NCBI RefSeq assembly: GCF_002086735.1
Contig: NZ_MVIJ01000003.1
Coordinates: 62,001-126,000 of the forward strand
Direction of reading: 5' to 3'
Origin: Mycobacterium scrofulaceum
Lineage (GTDB): Bacteria > Actinomycetota > Actinomycetes > Mycobacteriales > Mycobacteriaceae
Length of the DNA: 64,000 nucleotides
The notes below the pieces were generated by a model, which had not been told where the DNA came from, made no database searches, and was given only the letters and a program-made list of their open reading frames with translations. Of this stretch, positions 16,599 through 25,932 are shown in pieces. The first letter of the stretch is position 1. The number at the start of each line of letters is the position of its first letter. A program made the position numbers and the translations under genes.

Positions 16599-17387
16599 TT
16601 GGACCTGGGAGTGCGCGGCAAGGGTTATGTCGTCGTCGGCGGGACGGCCGGCATGGGACTGGCGGCAGCACGGGCGCTGGCTCGCGAGGGTGCGTCGGTC
16701 GTCGTGGTCGGGCGCGATCCACAGCGGGGAAAGAACGCCGCGGAAGAAGTCGCCGCAGCGGGTGCTGCCTCGGCGCATGACCTGGTCTTCGACGTGAGTC
16801 AGCCCGGAGCTGCGGTGGCCGCGGTCGACGAGGCTGTGCGGCTTCTCGGCAGGCTCGACGGCATCGCGGTCACTATGGGCACCGCCGGAATGATGCCGAT
16901 CGACTCCGACGACGACGCCTGGGACACCGCGTTTCACGACGTCTTGCTGGCCACCGTCCGCAGCGTGCAGGCGGCACTGCCGCACCTCGCGGTCAACGGA
17001 GGCGCGATCGTGACCACCGCCGCGTACTCGGCGCGCTCGCCGCACGAGCCCCGGCTGCCCTACGCCAGCCTCAAGGCGGCCGTTGCCACCTTCACCCGCG
17101 GCATCGCGCGCACCCATGGCAAATCGGGCATCCGGGCGAACAGCGTAGCCCCCGGCGCCGTGGAAACCGATGCGCTGCATGCCATCCGGGGATACGTCGC
17201 TGAAAGCAAGGGCTATCCCTACGACGAGGCCCTCGAGCGGGCACTGGTGGAGGATTTCGGGTTCGACGCCGCGCTCGGGCGCCCCGGACAGCCCGATGAG
17301 ATCGGCGCGTTGATCGCCTTCCTGCTATCGGACATCTGCGCGTTCGTTACCGGCCAGACCATCTACGCCGATGGCGGTGCGCCGTAA
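16599..17387 (+). CDS. SDR family oxidoreductase
   Basis: A 262-residue short-chain dehydrogenase: GTAGMGLAAARALAREGA nucleotide-binding motif near residues 13-30, VVVVGRDPQRGK, an intact Y-ASL-K active site near residue 153 (PYASLKAAVATF), and NSVAPGAVETDAL. The start is TTG 16599, 3 nt after the VOC stop and downstream of AAGGGG; no better start is available. It is last in the ALDH/CoA-transferase/VOC/SDR operon and converges on SDR 17400-18311 with only 12 bp between. Confidence 0.85.
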   Translation: MDLGVRGKGYVVVGGTAGMGLAAARALAREGASVVVVGRDPQRGKNAAEEVAAAGAASAHDLVFDVSQPGAAVAAVDEAVRLLGRLDGIAVTMGTAGMMPIDSDDDAWDTAFHDVLLATVRSVQAALPHLAVNGGAIVTTAAYSARSPHEPRLPYASLKAAVATFTRGIARTHGKSGIRANSVAPGAVETDALHAIRGYVAESKGYPYDEALERALVEDFGFDAALGRPGQPDEIGALIAFLLSDICAFVTGQTIYADGGAP

Positions 17388-17399
17388 TCTCTTCGGGGC

Positions 17400-18311
17400 T
17401 CAGGCCGTCGGCAGCGGTCCGGCCAGTCCGCGGGGCGAAGTCGCGTAGAGCCAGCTGACGGCCTGTCCGATCTCGGAAAAGGTCAGCGAAGCACCATCTT
17501 TAGCGTGGTAAGCGCCGGGCGCTTCGGTGAAGCCCTCGATGCGGGTGAGCTTGTCGCCGTTGATGCGCAGGATCTGTCCGGTGAGCCACGACGACTGCGC
17601 CGATTGCAGCCAGGCCACCACAGCGGAGCTGCGGGCGGGATCCAGCGCGGGATCGTCAGCCCGGGCGCCGAAGACATCGGCGGTCATTCGCGACATCGCC
17701 AGTGGCGAGATCGCATTGACCGCAACACCGTAACGCTGTGCCTCCATCGCGGTGACGAGCGTCAGGTTGGCGATCGCGGCCTTGGCCGCGCCGTAAGCGC
17801 TCTGCCCGACATTGCCCCACAAGCCCGCGCCGGACACCGTATTGACGATGTGCGCGTCAATCGGGTTGCCTGCCTTGAACTGAGCACGCCAGTACTCGCA
17901 GGCATGTCGGGTGACGGCGAAGGTGCCTTTCAGATGTACGGCGATGACGGCGTCCCAATCGGCCTCGCGGGAGGCGGCCACCATGGAATCCCGCAGGATG
18001 CCCGCGTTGTTCACCACTCCGGTCAGGCAACCGAAAGTGTCGATGGCGGTGGAGATCATGTCGGCGACGTCGTCCCACGCCGACACCGAACCCGTGTGCG
18101 CGACGGCCTTGCCGCCGGACGCCTCGATCTCGGCGACGACGTCCGCCGCGGGACCTTCCTCGTCACTGCTAGAACCGTCCCGGCCGACGCCTGGATCGTT
18201 GACAACGACGGCCGCGCCCTGCTTGGCCAACTCGAGGCAGTGGCCGCGGCCGATACCCCGTCCACCTCCGGTGACCAGGACGACCTTACCGGTCAGCGGA
18301 CCTTCAGGCAT
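17400..18311 (-). CDS. SDR, multifunctional-enzyme-type 3-hydroxyacyl-CoA dehydrogenase-like
   Basis: A 303-residue SDR resembling the dehydrogenase part of 17-beta-HSD4/MFE-2 proteins: VTGGGRGIGRGHCLELAKQGA, VVVNDPGVGRDGS, NNAGILRDSM, Y-GAA-K (QSAYGAAKAAIAN), and a C-terminal extension (SPRGLAGPLPTA). Proteins of this type usually oxidise (S)- or (R)-3-hydroxyacyl-CoA in steroid or branched-chain oxidation. It is the last gene of the leftward thiolase/P450/ligase/fused-ACAD/CoA-transferase/SDR operon, 15 nt after the previous stop. Confidence 0.88.
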   Translation of the reverse strand: MPEGPLTGKVVLVTGGGRGIGRGHCLELAKQGAAVVVNDPGVGRDGSSSDEEGPAADVVAEIEASGGKAVAHTGSVSAWDDVADMISTAIDTFGCLTGVVNNAGILRDSMVAASREADWDAVIAVHLKGTFAVTRHACEYWRAQFKAGNPIDAHIVNTVSGAGLWGNVGQSAYGAAKAAIANLTLVTAMEAQRYGVAVNAISPLAMSRMTADVFGARADDPALDPARSSAVVAWLQSAQSSWLTGQILRINGDKLTRIEGFTEAPGAYHAKDGASLTFSEIGQAVSWLYATSPRGLAGPLPTA

Positions 18312-18326
18312 TGCGCGTTATCTCCT

Positions 18327-19529
18327 TCATTCCGTGAATAATTCGGCTATCAGTGTGCGGCGCTGGGGCCAGTCTGCCGCGCGCAAGTCGACGTACCCGG
18401 CCTCGGTGACGATCAGGTCGACGTCGTGGGCGGGGGTGGAAGTGGGCCTGCTGAGCTGCTCGACCAGGGGTGAGCGCCCGTTCACCCGCGTCGGAACGGC
18501 GATGATCGACAGTCCGCCGCTACTCACTCGGGCGGCGGCGCAATAGTCGGGATGTCCGCCGATACCACCAACCACCTTGTCGCGCACGCCTTCGACATTG
18601 ACCTGCCCGTATTGGTCGATCTCGATGGCGGTGTTCACCGCGACCAGCGGTGCACCACGCGACAGCCGGGTGAGGTCGTGGGTGTAGTCGAGTCCGCGCA
18701 GGATCCGGCGCCCGTCGGCCCAGTCGTAGAGCGCGTCGCTGCCCAGCAGATACGTCGCCGACGGAGTGCCCGCCAAGAGGCCGCGCCGGTCCAAGTCGAC
18801 GACGGCGTCGGTGAGTAGCCCGGTGTCGATATACAACGGCACCTGTGCCCGTCGCAGCAGTGCGGTGCCGAGCTGGCCGGGCCCGTACTGGATCCGGGCG
18901 CCCTCTGGCAGCAACCGCAATACCGCATCGGCGAGCGCCTCGTGGATCGGCTCGGGCTCGCGCTGCGGTACTCGTAGTGGGCCGCCCCGCACAGTGCCAA
19001 GTACCTCGAGGCCCGGCGGGCCGAGTCCAGGCTCGGCAGCCGCTGCGGGCGCCGAGGTGTCGATGATCGCGAGAGTCCTTGTCCCGCTGTCGGTTACCGC
19101 GCGCTGCCAGGACACCTCGGTGCTGAAGTGCAGCAAGCCATCCCGGCGGACCAGCCGGGTGAGCAGCACGTCGGGCCGCAGCACATCGGCCAGCAGGGCG
19201 GGAATCGCCGCCAGCCGCGTCGGCAGGAACCGCGCCTTCGGGCTGCGCAGCACCTCACGCACACCCCACCCGGGCATCAACGCAACCACCTCACCGAACG
19301 CGTCTGCGTCGAGGCCGTCGATCGGGGCGGGCAGCCAGCCCAGTACCAGCCGCACCGAGCCGACCTCCCTGGCCGCGGCGCTCAGCGCCGCGCCGACCGA
19401 GCCGCCGTCGTCAAGGCAGCCCAGCGCGCCAACTCCGTCGCCGAGGACAACCGTCATTCCGGGGCGCAGCGCAGCGCGCAACGCGGCGGTGAAGTCGACC
19501 CTGGTCAAAGGGTTCAAACCCGCTGTCAT
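18327..19529 (-). CDS. Acetyl-CoA hydrolase/transferase family protein
   Basis: A 400-residue protein of the class I CoA-transferase-like acetyl-CoA hydrolase family. The C-terminal half carries the usual signatures LVAVNTAIEIDQYGQVNVEGV, VVGGIGGHPDYCAAA and VDLIVTEAGYVDLRAADWPQRRTLIAELF. The N-terminal half is divergent (MTVVLGDGVGALG). ATG 19529 overlaps the fused ACAD stop (ATGA); the longer frame is rejected. It could recycle CoA from a short-chain end product or transfer CoA to a pathway acid (inference). Confidence 0.82.
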   Translation of the reverse strand: MTAGLNPLTRVDFTAALRAALRPGMTVVLGDGVGALGCLDDGGSVGAALSAAAREVGSVRLVLGWLPAPIDGLDADAFGEVVALMPGWGVREVLRSPKARFLPTRLAAIPALLADVLRPDVLLTRLVRRDGLLHFSTEVSWQRAVTDSGTRTLAIIDTSAPAAAAEPGLGPPGLEVLGTVRGGPLRVPQREPEPIHEALADAVLRLLPEGARIQYGPGQLGTALLRRAQVPLYIDTGLLTDAVVDLDRRGLLAGTPSATYLLGSDALYDWADGRRILRGLDYTHDLTRLSRGAPLVAVNTAIEIDQYGQVNVEGVRDKVVGGIGGHPDYCAAARVSSGGLSIIAVPTRVNGRSPLVEQLSRPTSTPAHDVDLIVTEAGYVDLRAADWPQRRTLIAELFTE

Positions 19530-21844
19530 CGCGGTTCTTTGGGAAGTCCGAGCACTCGCTCGCCGAGGATGTTGCGCTGAATCTCGCTGGTTCCGCCCAG
19601 GATAGTCTGCGCTCGACCGATCAGCATGTGGTGCACCAGGCCGTCCTCCTCGGGGTCGGTGCACGCGTCGGTACCGAGCACCTCGGTGGCCATGTCACCC
19701 AGGTCCTGATCGGTTTCCGAGGTCATCAGCTTGAGCACCGAGAAGGCCGGCGACGTCAGGTCACCCGAGTCGATGGCGCGCTGCCAGGTGAACCGCAGCA
19801 GCCACATCCTGGCCCACAATCGGGTCATCGACCTGGACAGCACCGGGTCGAGCAGGTCGTGGTCCCGGGCCGCATCGACCATGCGCTCGTGCAACCGGAA
19901 CATCGATACGGCCTGCGAACCCAACGTCAGGCGCTCACGGCCCAGCGTCACCATCGCCACTGTCCAGCCCTGACCGACTTCACCGATCAGGGCATCTTCG
20001 TCGAGCTCGGCGCCGTCGAAGAAGACTTCGTTGAATTTGCTCTCACCGTCCATCTGGGTCAGTGGGCGCACCGTCACCCCCGGGATATCCATGGGCACAA
20101 CGAACATCGACAAGTCACGGTGCTTGTCCGGGCCGGTGCGGGCGAGCAGCAGCCCGAAGCGGGCCGAGGCGGCCGCCGAACTCCACACCTTCTGACCATC
20201 GATCCGCCAGCCGGTCGTGGTGCGCTCGGCACGGGTACGCACACCGGCGAGGTCTGACCCGGCGCCAGGCTCGGAGAAGAGCTGACACCAGACATCGTCG
20301 CCCAGCCTGATCGGCTCCAGGTAGCGATCCTTCTGTTCCTGGCTGCCGAACTTGATCAGCACCGGTCCGACCAGGTCAGCGCCGGTGATGTTGAGCTGAC
20401 GGGGCACTTCGGCTCGCGCGCACTCCTCGGCGAAGACGGCCTGGTACGTCACTGTTGCTGCGGCACCGCCGAACTCGCGCGGCCAGTGCAGACACGCGTA
20501 GCCGTGGTCGGCCAGATAGCGGTGCCAGACCCGGCCGGCTTCGACGTCATCCGCGGTGGGAGTGGGCCCGTAGTTCCGGAGGCCGGCCGGCCTGGGTGCA
20601 ATGTCCAGGAAAGAGCGGATCTCCGCGCGTAGGGCGTCGACATCGTTGAGCTCTTTCGTCACTTCTGGCGAAGCCGGCGGCTGAGTCGACGGGTCCAGCG
20701 TCGATAGCCGGTCCCAGTGCTGGCCCGGGGCGCCGAGGAGCACCTCGTCCGTGCGGGCGCGCCGGAAGTACAGGTGTGCGGAATCCTCCCAGGTAAAGCC
20801 GATGCCGCCGTGAATCTGGACGTTTGCCTTAGTCGCGTTGCGCAGCGCCTCTGAGCAGACCGCCTTGGCCATGCTCGCCCGCCAGCCCGCTTCGCCGGCG
20901 GCCGCGGAGTCCGGATCGTCGAGAGCTTCCAGGGCCGCCTGTGAGGCCGAGCGCGCCCACTCGAGTTCGACCAGCATGTCGGCGCACTTGTGCTTGATGG
21001 CCTGAAAGCTGCCGATCTGCCGTCCGAACTGCTCACGCGTGCGGGCATAGTCGGTGGCGATCTCGAGCACCCGCTCGCAGGCGCCGACCTGTTCCGCCGA
21101 GAGCACCGCCAGCGCAATGTCGACGTTGCGGTCGACGACGTCGCCAAGGGGTGCGTCGCCGGACAGCCGCAGCGCCGGCGCCGAGCTCAGCGTGATGGTG
21201 GCCATCGGCCTGGTGTGGTCGAGCACGCGTTCGGCCTCCGCGACGACGCTGTCAATAGTCGGGTCGAGCAGGAACACCGCCGGCTCGCCATCTTCGTCGA
21301 TGGCGACCACGACGAGGTCGTCGGCAACGGAGCCGCCCAGCACGTGGCGTACCGTGCCGTCGATGTTCCAATCACCCCCGGCGCGAGCGGCGCGCAGGGT
21401 CACCGCGGACCGTCGCCACAACCCGCCGTCGCCCGTAAGGGCTGCGGCGGCGGTTCGGCGACCTTCGATGAGCCCGGTGAGTCGCTTGTCCGCATCCGGG
21501 TCGCGCTCGGTCAGGTCGAGCAGCAGGCCGGTGGCCAGCACCGTGGAACTGACGAACGGCACCGGGGCCAGCGCGCGGCCGAGTTCGTGGGCGACCACAC
21601 CCAGCGCGGACACTCCGTAACCTGCGCCGCCCAGGTGTTCGGGCAGCGCGATGCCGGCCACCCCCACCTGATTGCACAGCACGTCCCACAGCACCGTGTC
21701 GAAGCCGGAATGCCCGTCTCCGCCGCCGCGGTTGCCCTCGGCGTATGCGACGGCGCGCACTCGGTCCTCGGATGCCAGTCGCTCACAGGCGGAGCGCACC
21801 GATTGCGCGAGTTCCTGACGCTCGTCAGCGGACAACGCCGTCAT
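19526..21844 (-). CDS. Fused acyl-CoA dehydrogenase, beta-like domain then alpha-like domain
   Basis: A 772-residue protein with two complete ACAD modules. Residues 1 to about 385 form a non-catalytic module (REQFGRQIGSFQAIKHKCADM, IHGGIGFTWEDSAHLYFRRA) with no catalytic Glu. Residues about 395-772 form a catalytic module (FSEPGAGSDLAGVRTRAE, TLGRERLTLG with the likely base, TILGGTSEIQRNILGERVLGLPKEP). This is a covalent version of the alpha-beta FadE heteromer, comparable in concept to FadE34. ATG 21844 overlaps the ligase stop. Compare 43229-45523, where the modules are in the opposite order. Confidence 0.9.
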   Translation of the reverse strand: MTALSADERQELAQSVRSACERLASEDRVRAVAYAEGNRGGGDGHSGFDTVLWDVLCNQVGVAGIALPEHLGGAGYGVSALGVVAHELGRALAPVPFVSSTVLATGLLLDLTERDPDADKRLTGLIEGRRTAAAALTGDGGLWRRSAVTLRAARAGGDWNIDGTVRHVLGGSVADDLVVVAIDEDGEPAVFLLDPTIDSVVAEAERVLDHTRPMATITLSSAPALRLSGDAPLGDVVDRNVDIALAVLSAEQVGACERVLEIATDYARTREQFGRQIGSFQAIKHKCADMLVELEWARSASQAALEALDDPDSAAAGEAGWRASMAKAVCSEALRNATKANVQIHGGIGFTWEDSAHLYFRRARTDEVLLGAPGQHWDRLSTLDPSTQPPASPEVTKELNDVDALRAEIRSFLDIAPRPAGLRNYGPTPTADDVEAGRVWHRYLADHGYACLHWPREFGGAAATVTYQAVFAEECARAEVPRQLNITGADLVGPVLIKFGSQEQKDRYLEPIRLGDDVWCQLFSEPGAGSDLAGVRTRAERTTTGWRIDGQKVWSSAAASARFGLLLARTGPDKHRDLSMFVVPMDIPGVTVRPLTQMDGESKFNEVFFDGAELDEDALIGEVGQGWTVAMVTLGRERLTLGSQAVSMFRLHERMVDAARDHDLLDPVLSRSMTRLWARMWLLRFTWQRAIDSGDLTSPAFSVLKLMTSETDQDLGDMATEVLGTDACTDPEEDGLVHHMLIGRAQTILGGTSEIQRNILGERVLGLPKEPR

Positions 21845-23331
21845 CGGGTTCCTCCTGCGATCTGCCGGGCCAGCTCGGACTTGGCGACCTTGCCGAGCCC
21901 TGTCAGCGGGAACTCGTCGACGAGGACGAGCCGCTCGGGCCACTTCTGCTTCATCAGCCCGCGTTGGTCGAGGAACGTGCAGAGTTCATCGAGGGTGACG
22001 TCGCGATGGCGTGGCGAACGGCGCACGACCGCGCATACCAACTCGCCGCGCAGTTCGTCGGGCTGGCCGAGCACGGCGATCTCGTCAACCAGGGGGTGGG
22101 CCAGCAGTTCGTTCTCGATCTCGTCAGGGGCAACGTTCTCGCCCTTGCGAATGATCAAATCCTTGGTGCGGCCGGTGACCACGATGCGCCCGTCCGGGCG
22201 AAGGTGGCCCCGGTCGCCGCTGCGGAACCACCCGTCGGCGGTGAGCGCATCGGCCCACTGGTCGTGCTGCAGGTATCCCGCTGTCAGGTTGGCGCCGCGC
22301 AACTCGATCTCGCCGTTCGCCCCGATCCGCACCTGCGATCCAGGGATAGGCCGGCCGGCGCTGTTGGCCAGTTGCTCGTCGGTGTCGGTGGCCTCGCTGA
22401 CGCAGATCATCGGCGCCTCGGTCATCCCGTAGGCATGCACGACGGGTACGCGTAGGTGTTCACGCACCTGCTTGTGCACCTCGGGCGGACACGGGGCACC
22501 CCCGCCGATCAGCATCCGCAGCGACGGCACCAGCAATTCGGTTGTCGGCGCGGCCATCTGGGCGGCCAGCAGCATCTGGTAGAACGCGGTGCTCGCTCCG
22601 GTCACCGTCACCTGATGTTCGGCGAGCACCCGGGGCAGGTCGGCTGCGGAAACTTTGGGGATGAGCACCACGGGAAAGTCGCCGAACAGAGCGGTGGCGA
22701 GGTAGACCATGCCGCCGATGTGTGCGATGGGAAAGGCGATCGTGCCGACTTCCCGCGGATGGCTGCCCACGCCGAGATGCGCGACATAACCGCGGGCGGC
22801 GCTGAGCAAGGTGGCGTCGGAGTGGCGGACGGCTTTCGGGCGGCCGGTGGTGCCCGACGTGAAGTACACCCAGCGCGGCTCCGCTGCGGAGGGGAGCGCT
22901 TCGTACTCGGCGCTTGTAGCCGGTGACGTCTGGAGTCGGCGGACAAGGTCGGCAGGCACCGTGATTGTCGGTAGCCCTGGTGCGGCATTGGCGGCCGTCG
23001 ACTCATCAACCAGCAGGATGTCAGCGCGCGCGACGTCGACCGCCGCGCACACCTCGCGGCACCGATAGAGGTGTAACACCGGGGCCTGCACAACGGGCAT
23101 GCGGGCCAGCGCCAGCATCACCACCGCCGCGTTGACGTGTGAGGGTAGCTGCCAGGCGACCGTCATGCCGGGACGTACACCGGCATCTGTCAGCCATCCC
23201 GCGGCAGCCGAAGCCAGTCCGGCGACCTGCGACACGGTGAGTGTCTCGCCGTCGACGTCGCGTAGCAGCGGACGATCCGGCCGGCCGGCGGCACACTCGT
23301 CCAGCAGCCCGGCGATGGTGCCAGCCGTCAC
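21841..23331 (-). CDS. Acyl-CoA ligase (AMP-forming, FadD-type)
   Basis: A 496-residue ANL-superfamily ligase: P-loop YFTSGTTGRPKAVRHS, AYGMTEAP, GWFRSGDRG, GRTKDLIIRKGENVAPDEIE and the C-terminal catalytic Lys in LTGLGKVAKSEL. I choose GTG 23331 because GGGAG lies 6 nt upstream, just after the P450 stop; the longer frame would start inside the P450. It activates a carboxylic acid to acyl-adenylate and then acyl-CoA. Being between the P450 and the fused ACAD suggests it activates the acid that these process. Confidence 0.9.
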   Translation of the reverse strand: MTAGTIAGLLDECAAGRPDRPLLRDVDGETLTVSQVAGLASAAAGWLTDAGVRPGMTVAWQLPSHVNAAVVMLALARMPVVQAPVLHLYRCREVCAAVDVARADILLVDESTAANAAPGLPTITVPADLVRRLQTSPATSAEYEALPSAAEPRWVYFTSGTTGRPKAVRHSDATLLSAARGYVAHLGVGSHPREVGTIAFPIAHIGGMVYLATALFGDFPVVLIPKVSAADLPRVLAEHQVTVTGASTAFYQMLLAAQMAAPTTELLVPSLRMLIGGGAPCPPEVHKQVREHLRVPVVHAYGMTEAPMICVSEATDTDEQLANSAGRPIPGSQVRIGANGEIELRGANLTAGYLQHDQWADALTADGWFRSGDRGHLRPDGRIVVTGRTKDLIIRKGENVAPDEIENELLAHPLVDEIAVLGQPDELRGELVCAVVRRSPRHRDVTLDELCTFLDQRGLMKQKWPERLVLVDEFPLTGLGKVAKSELARQIAGGTR

Positions 23332-23356
23332 CGCGTTCTCCCGTCCCGGCCGGCCG

Positions 23357-24577
23357 TCAGCCCACCCGCGGCCCGGGCGTGAAACTGACCGGCAGTTCGC
23401 GCACGGCGTACACCTCGCCCGCGTCCTCGAACAGTTTCGCCTCACCGGCCAACTCGAAGTCGGGTAGCCGCTTGAGCACCTGGGTGATCATCACGTCGAA
23501 CATCAGCTTGGCATAGTGCGAGCCAAGGCAGCGGTGCATGCCCACACCGAAAGCCATGTGCTTCTTGGCATTTGGGCGATCGAGGTCGAGTTCGTCGGGG
23601 TTCTCGAACATTGCGGGGTCACGGTTCGCCGCAGCCCACATCAGGATCGCCCGGTCGCCCTGGCACAGGTGTTGGCCGTGAAAGTCGGCGTCGCGCGAGA
23701 CGGTGCGCGCCAGGCCGAGCGTCGGCGTGTACAGGCGCAGCAGCTCATCGGTGGACTTCTTCACCAGGCTCGGATCGGCGGTGAACTTGGCGCGCAGCTC
23801 GGCGTCCTTGCACAGCCGCAACAGCACATTGGCGGTGAAGCCACTGGTGGTGTCCATACCACCGAGCATCATCAGCACGGTGTACATGGTGATCTGGCCA
23901 TCGTCGAGCGGTTCGCCGTTCAGCGTCCCGCGCAGGATGTCGCTGAACAGGTCATCACCGAGTCCCTCGGCCCGACGCTGCTCCATGTGCTTGACGATCT
24001 CGCCGAACATCTCCATCCCCGCGATTCCGGCCTTCTCCGGGTCATGGGCACGGTCGTGCACGGTGGTGTGCACCCAGCCGACCCAGTCCATGAACCGCGA
24101 CTCGTCGAAGTTCAACAGCCGCAAGATCAACCGCGCCGGCAGCGGCGTCGTAAGCTCACCGACCAGGTCACACTCACCGCGCTCGATGAAGGCGTCGATC
24201 GCCTCATTGGTCATCTCGATGGCTGACTCACGAAACCGTTCCGCCGAACCCGGCGAGAACCGCTTGAGCGTGACCTCGCGCAACTCCTGGGTCTCGGGAG
24301 GATCCGACTCGATCGGCAGGATCGGCAAGGGCAGCTCACTAGCGGGCACACCGACCGAGGGGAAAGAGTTGAACAGGTCGTCGTCGCGGGCCGCTTCGAA
24401 AACCGATGCGTAGTCGACCAGCGCCCAGAAGCCTTCGTAGTGCTCGGAATGTGCTACTGGACAGCCTGATTCGCGCATCTCACGGAACCGGCCGTAGGGG
24501 TCATCGCGAAACTCGGGCGAGTGGTGGTCGAGGTCGACCTCGGCGCGCGGGCGCGATTCCGCCTGGGTGTCGGTCAT
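23357..24577 (-). CDS. Cytochrome P450
   Basis: A 406-residue bacterial-type P450 with the I-helix GGMDTTSG, the ExxR helix near DELLRLY, and the haem-ligand loop FGVGMHRCLGSHY with C350. It resembles class I enzymes such as the CYP125/CYP142-like and terpenoid hydroxylases by general layout, but I cannot name the CYP family. No ferredoxin or reductase is adjacent; the 3Fe-4S ferredoxin at 42958-43152 is a candidate partner. It lies between thiolase 24604-25758 and ligase 21841-23331 in one operon, so it probably hydroxylates or carboxylates the side chain of the pathway substrate. Confidence 0.92.
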   Translation of the reverse strand: MTDTQAESRPRAEVDLDHHSPEFRDDPYGRFREMRESGCPVAHSEHYEGFWALVDYASVFEAARDDDLFNSFPSVGVPASELPLPILPIESDPPETQELREVTLKRFSPGSAERFRESAIEMTNEAIDAFIERGECDLVGELTTPLPARLILRLLNFDESRFMDWVGWVHTTVHDRAHDPEKAGIAGMEMFGEIVKHMEQRRAEGLGDDLFSDILRGTLNGEPLDDGQITMYTVLMMLGGMDTTSGFTANVLLRLCKDAELRAKFTADPSLVKKSTDELLRLYTPTLGLARTVSRDADFHGQHLCQGDRAILMWAAANRDPAMFENPDELDLDRPNAKKHMAFGVGMHRCLGSHYAKLMFDVMITQVLKRLPDFELAGEAKLFEDAGEVYAVRELPVSFTPGPRVG

Positions 24578-24603
24578 CGGCAGTACTCCCTTCGGGATGG
24601 CGG

Positions 24604-25758
24604 CTACTTGGACAAGATGGCGACGGCTGCGGTTCCGGGTGCCCCGTACAGCTGGGCCAGCCCGACCTGCGGATCGTTCGGCACCTGACGGTCACCCGCG
24701 ATGCCACGCAACTGCTGGACCAGCTCGTAGACCTGACGTAGGCCGGACGCGCCGACCGGTTCGCCGTTCGCCAGCAGGCCGCCGTCGGTGTTGATAGGCA
24801 GCCGTCCGCCGATCTTGGTGGCGCCGTCAGCGAGCAGCGCCTCCTGTTCGCCGTCCTTGCACAGCCCCGTCTCGGCCATGTGGATGATCTCGGAACCCGA
24901 GTCGGTGTCCTGCAATTGCGCGACGTCGACGTCCTCGGGACCTATCCCGGCCAATTCGTAGGCGGCGCGGGCGGCCTCGGCGGTGGTGCCTGGCACGATC
25001 GGCAGCTCGATCGAGGTACGCAGCAGTTCGTAGGCGCCTTCGCGGCGGCTGCGCAGCGCGGTGGAGCGCAGGTAGATCGGAGAGTCGGTGTACTGCTTGG
25101 CTTTATCGGCCCGGCACACCACGACGGCGGCGGCGCCTTCGTTCGGGTTGCAGTACATGTATTGACGCAGCGGTGCGTTCACGACCGGAGAGCTCAGGAT
25201 CGCGTCGACGCTCATCGGCTTGCGGCGCCATGCATGCGGCGCCAGCGCTCCGTTGTCGAAGTTCTTGGCGGCAACGCGGGCCAGGGTCTCCTCGGTGATG
25301 CCGTGATCGTGCATGTAGCGCATGATCTTGGTGCCGAAGTAATGCGTGGTCAGGAACATGCCCTGATCGCCGTACCACTGCGGCAACCCCGATACCGACG
25401 GGTCGGCACCGAAGGCGCCGCGCGGATGCTTGTCCAGCCCGACGCCGACCGCAATGTCGGCTTCGCCGAGTTGAACGTCTCGGGCGGCCAGGGTCAACAG
25501 CGAGTTTCCGGTCGCGCAGCCGCTCAACGTGGCCCGCGCCGGGAGGCCAGTCATCCCTGCCAACCCCGTCACCGCCTCGGGATTGGCCACCTCGAGGCTG
25601 CCCGCATACAGGCTGCCCACGTCGGACCACGCCACCCCGGCATCGCGCAGTGCCCTGCTGATCGCCACGGCGCCCATCTCCAGTGCCGACCGGTCCTCGT
25701 ACCGCCCGAACGGGTGAAGGCCGACACCGATGATGGCGATCTCGGGCCTGCTGCTCAT
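24604..25758 (-). CDS. Thiolase-family protein with intact Cys but GEP in place of GHP
   Basis: A 384-residue SCP2/lipid-transfer-type thiolase homologue. C81 in LSGCATGNSL matches the nucleophile. The C-terminal NTDGGLLANGEPVGASGLRQ has E333 where thiolases have the catalytic His of GHPxGATG. It might therefore not be a classical thiolase; retro-aldol, decarboxylating or acyl-transfer chemistry are alternatives. The start is ATG 25758, preceded by GAAGGGA; an in-frame ATG 24 nt upstream lacks such a site. It is the first gene of a six-gene leftward operon. Confidence 0.85.
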   Translation of the reverse strand: MSSRPEIAIIGVGLHPFGRYEDRSALEMGAVAISRALRDAGVAWSDVGSLYAGSLEVANPEAVTGLAGMTGLPARATLSGCATGNSLLTLAARDVQLGEADIAVGVGLDKHPRGAFGADPSVSGLPQWYGDQGMFLTTHYFGTKIMRYMHDHGITEETLARVAAKNFDNGALAPHAWRRKPMSVDAILSSPVVNAPLRQYMYCNPNEGAAAVVVCRADKAKQYTDSPIYLRSTALRSRREGAYELLRTSIELPIVPGTTAEAARAAYELAGIGPEDVDVAQLQDTDSGSEIIHMAETGLCKDGEQEALLADGATKIGGRLPINTDGGLLANGEPVGASGLRQVYELVQQLRGIAGDRQVPNDPQVGLAQLYGAPGTAAVAILSK

Positions 25759-25832
25759 TGTGTTCCCTTCAGCATGCGTCACTGTCGAACCCGCCGTCGA
25801 CGGGAGCGCGCGTTGACTCAGATACCACTAAG

Positions 25833-25855
25833 CCTATAACTATATATCTGATTAG
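25833..25855. promoter_or_regulatory. Operator-like motif in divergent promoter, shared with 4491-4513
   Basis: The 174-bp gap between thiolase 24604-25758 and ligase 25933-27432 contains CTATAACTATATA followed by TCTGATTAGT, matching 4491-4513 at 21 of 23 positions. It lies 74 bp from the leftward start codon and 77 bp from the rightward one. The rest of the gap shows no other clear dyad. Confidence 0.65.
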
Positions 25856-25932
25856 TCGGTGCGGGTCTAGAATCGGGTCGCTACGCACTAACGGCGTTAG
25901 GGCATCAACTCGCAGGTGAGGGCTGAGGGGCG

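Noticed and set aside
16245..17180. 311-residue minus-strand frame opposite VOC and SDR genes
   Set aside because: Antisense shadow; the plus-strand genes have clear family motifs and coupled stops and starts.
19526..21844. Possible assembly error joining two ACAD genes
   Set aside because: Frame, codon use and linker are continuous, and a second fused ACAD with reverse order exists in the window; fused FadE proteins are known.
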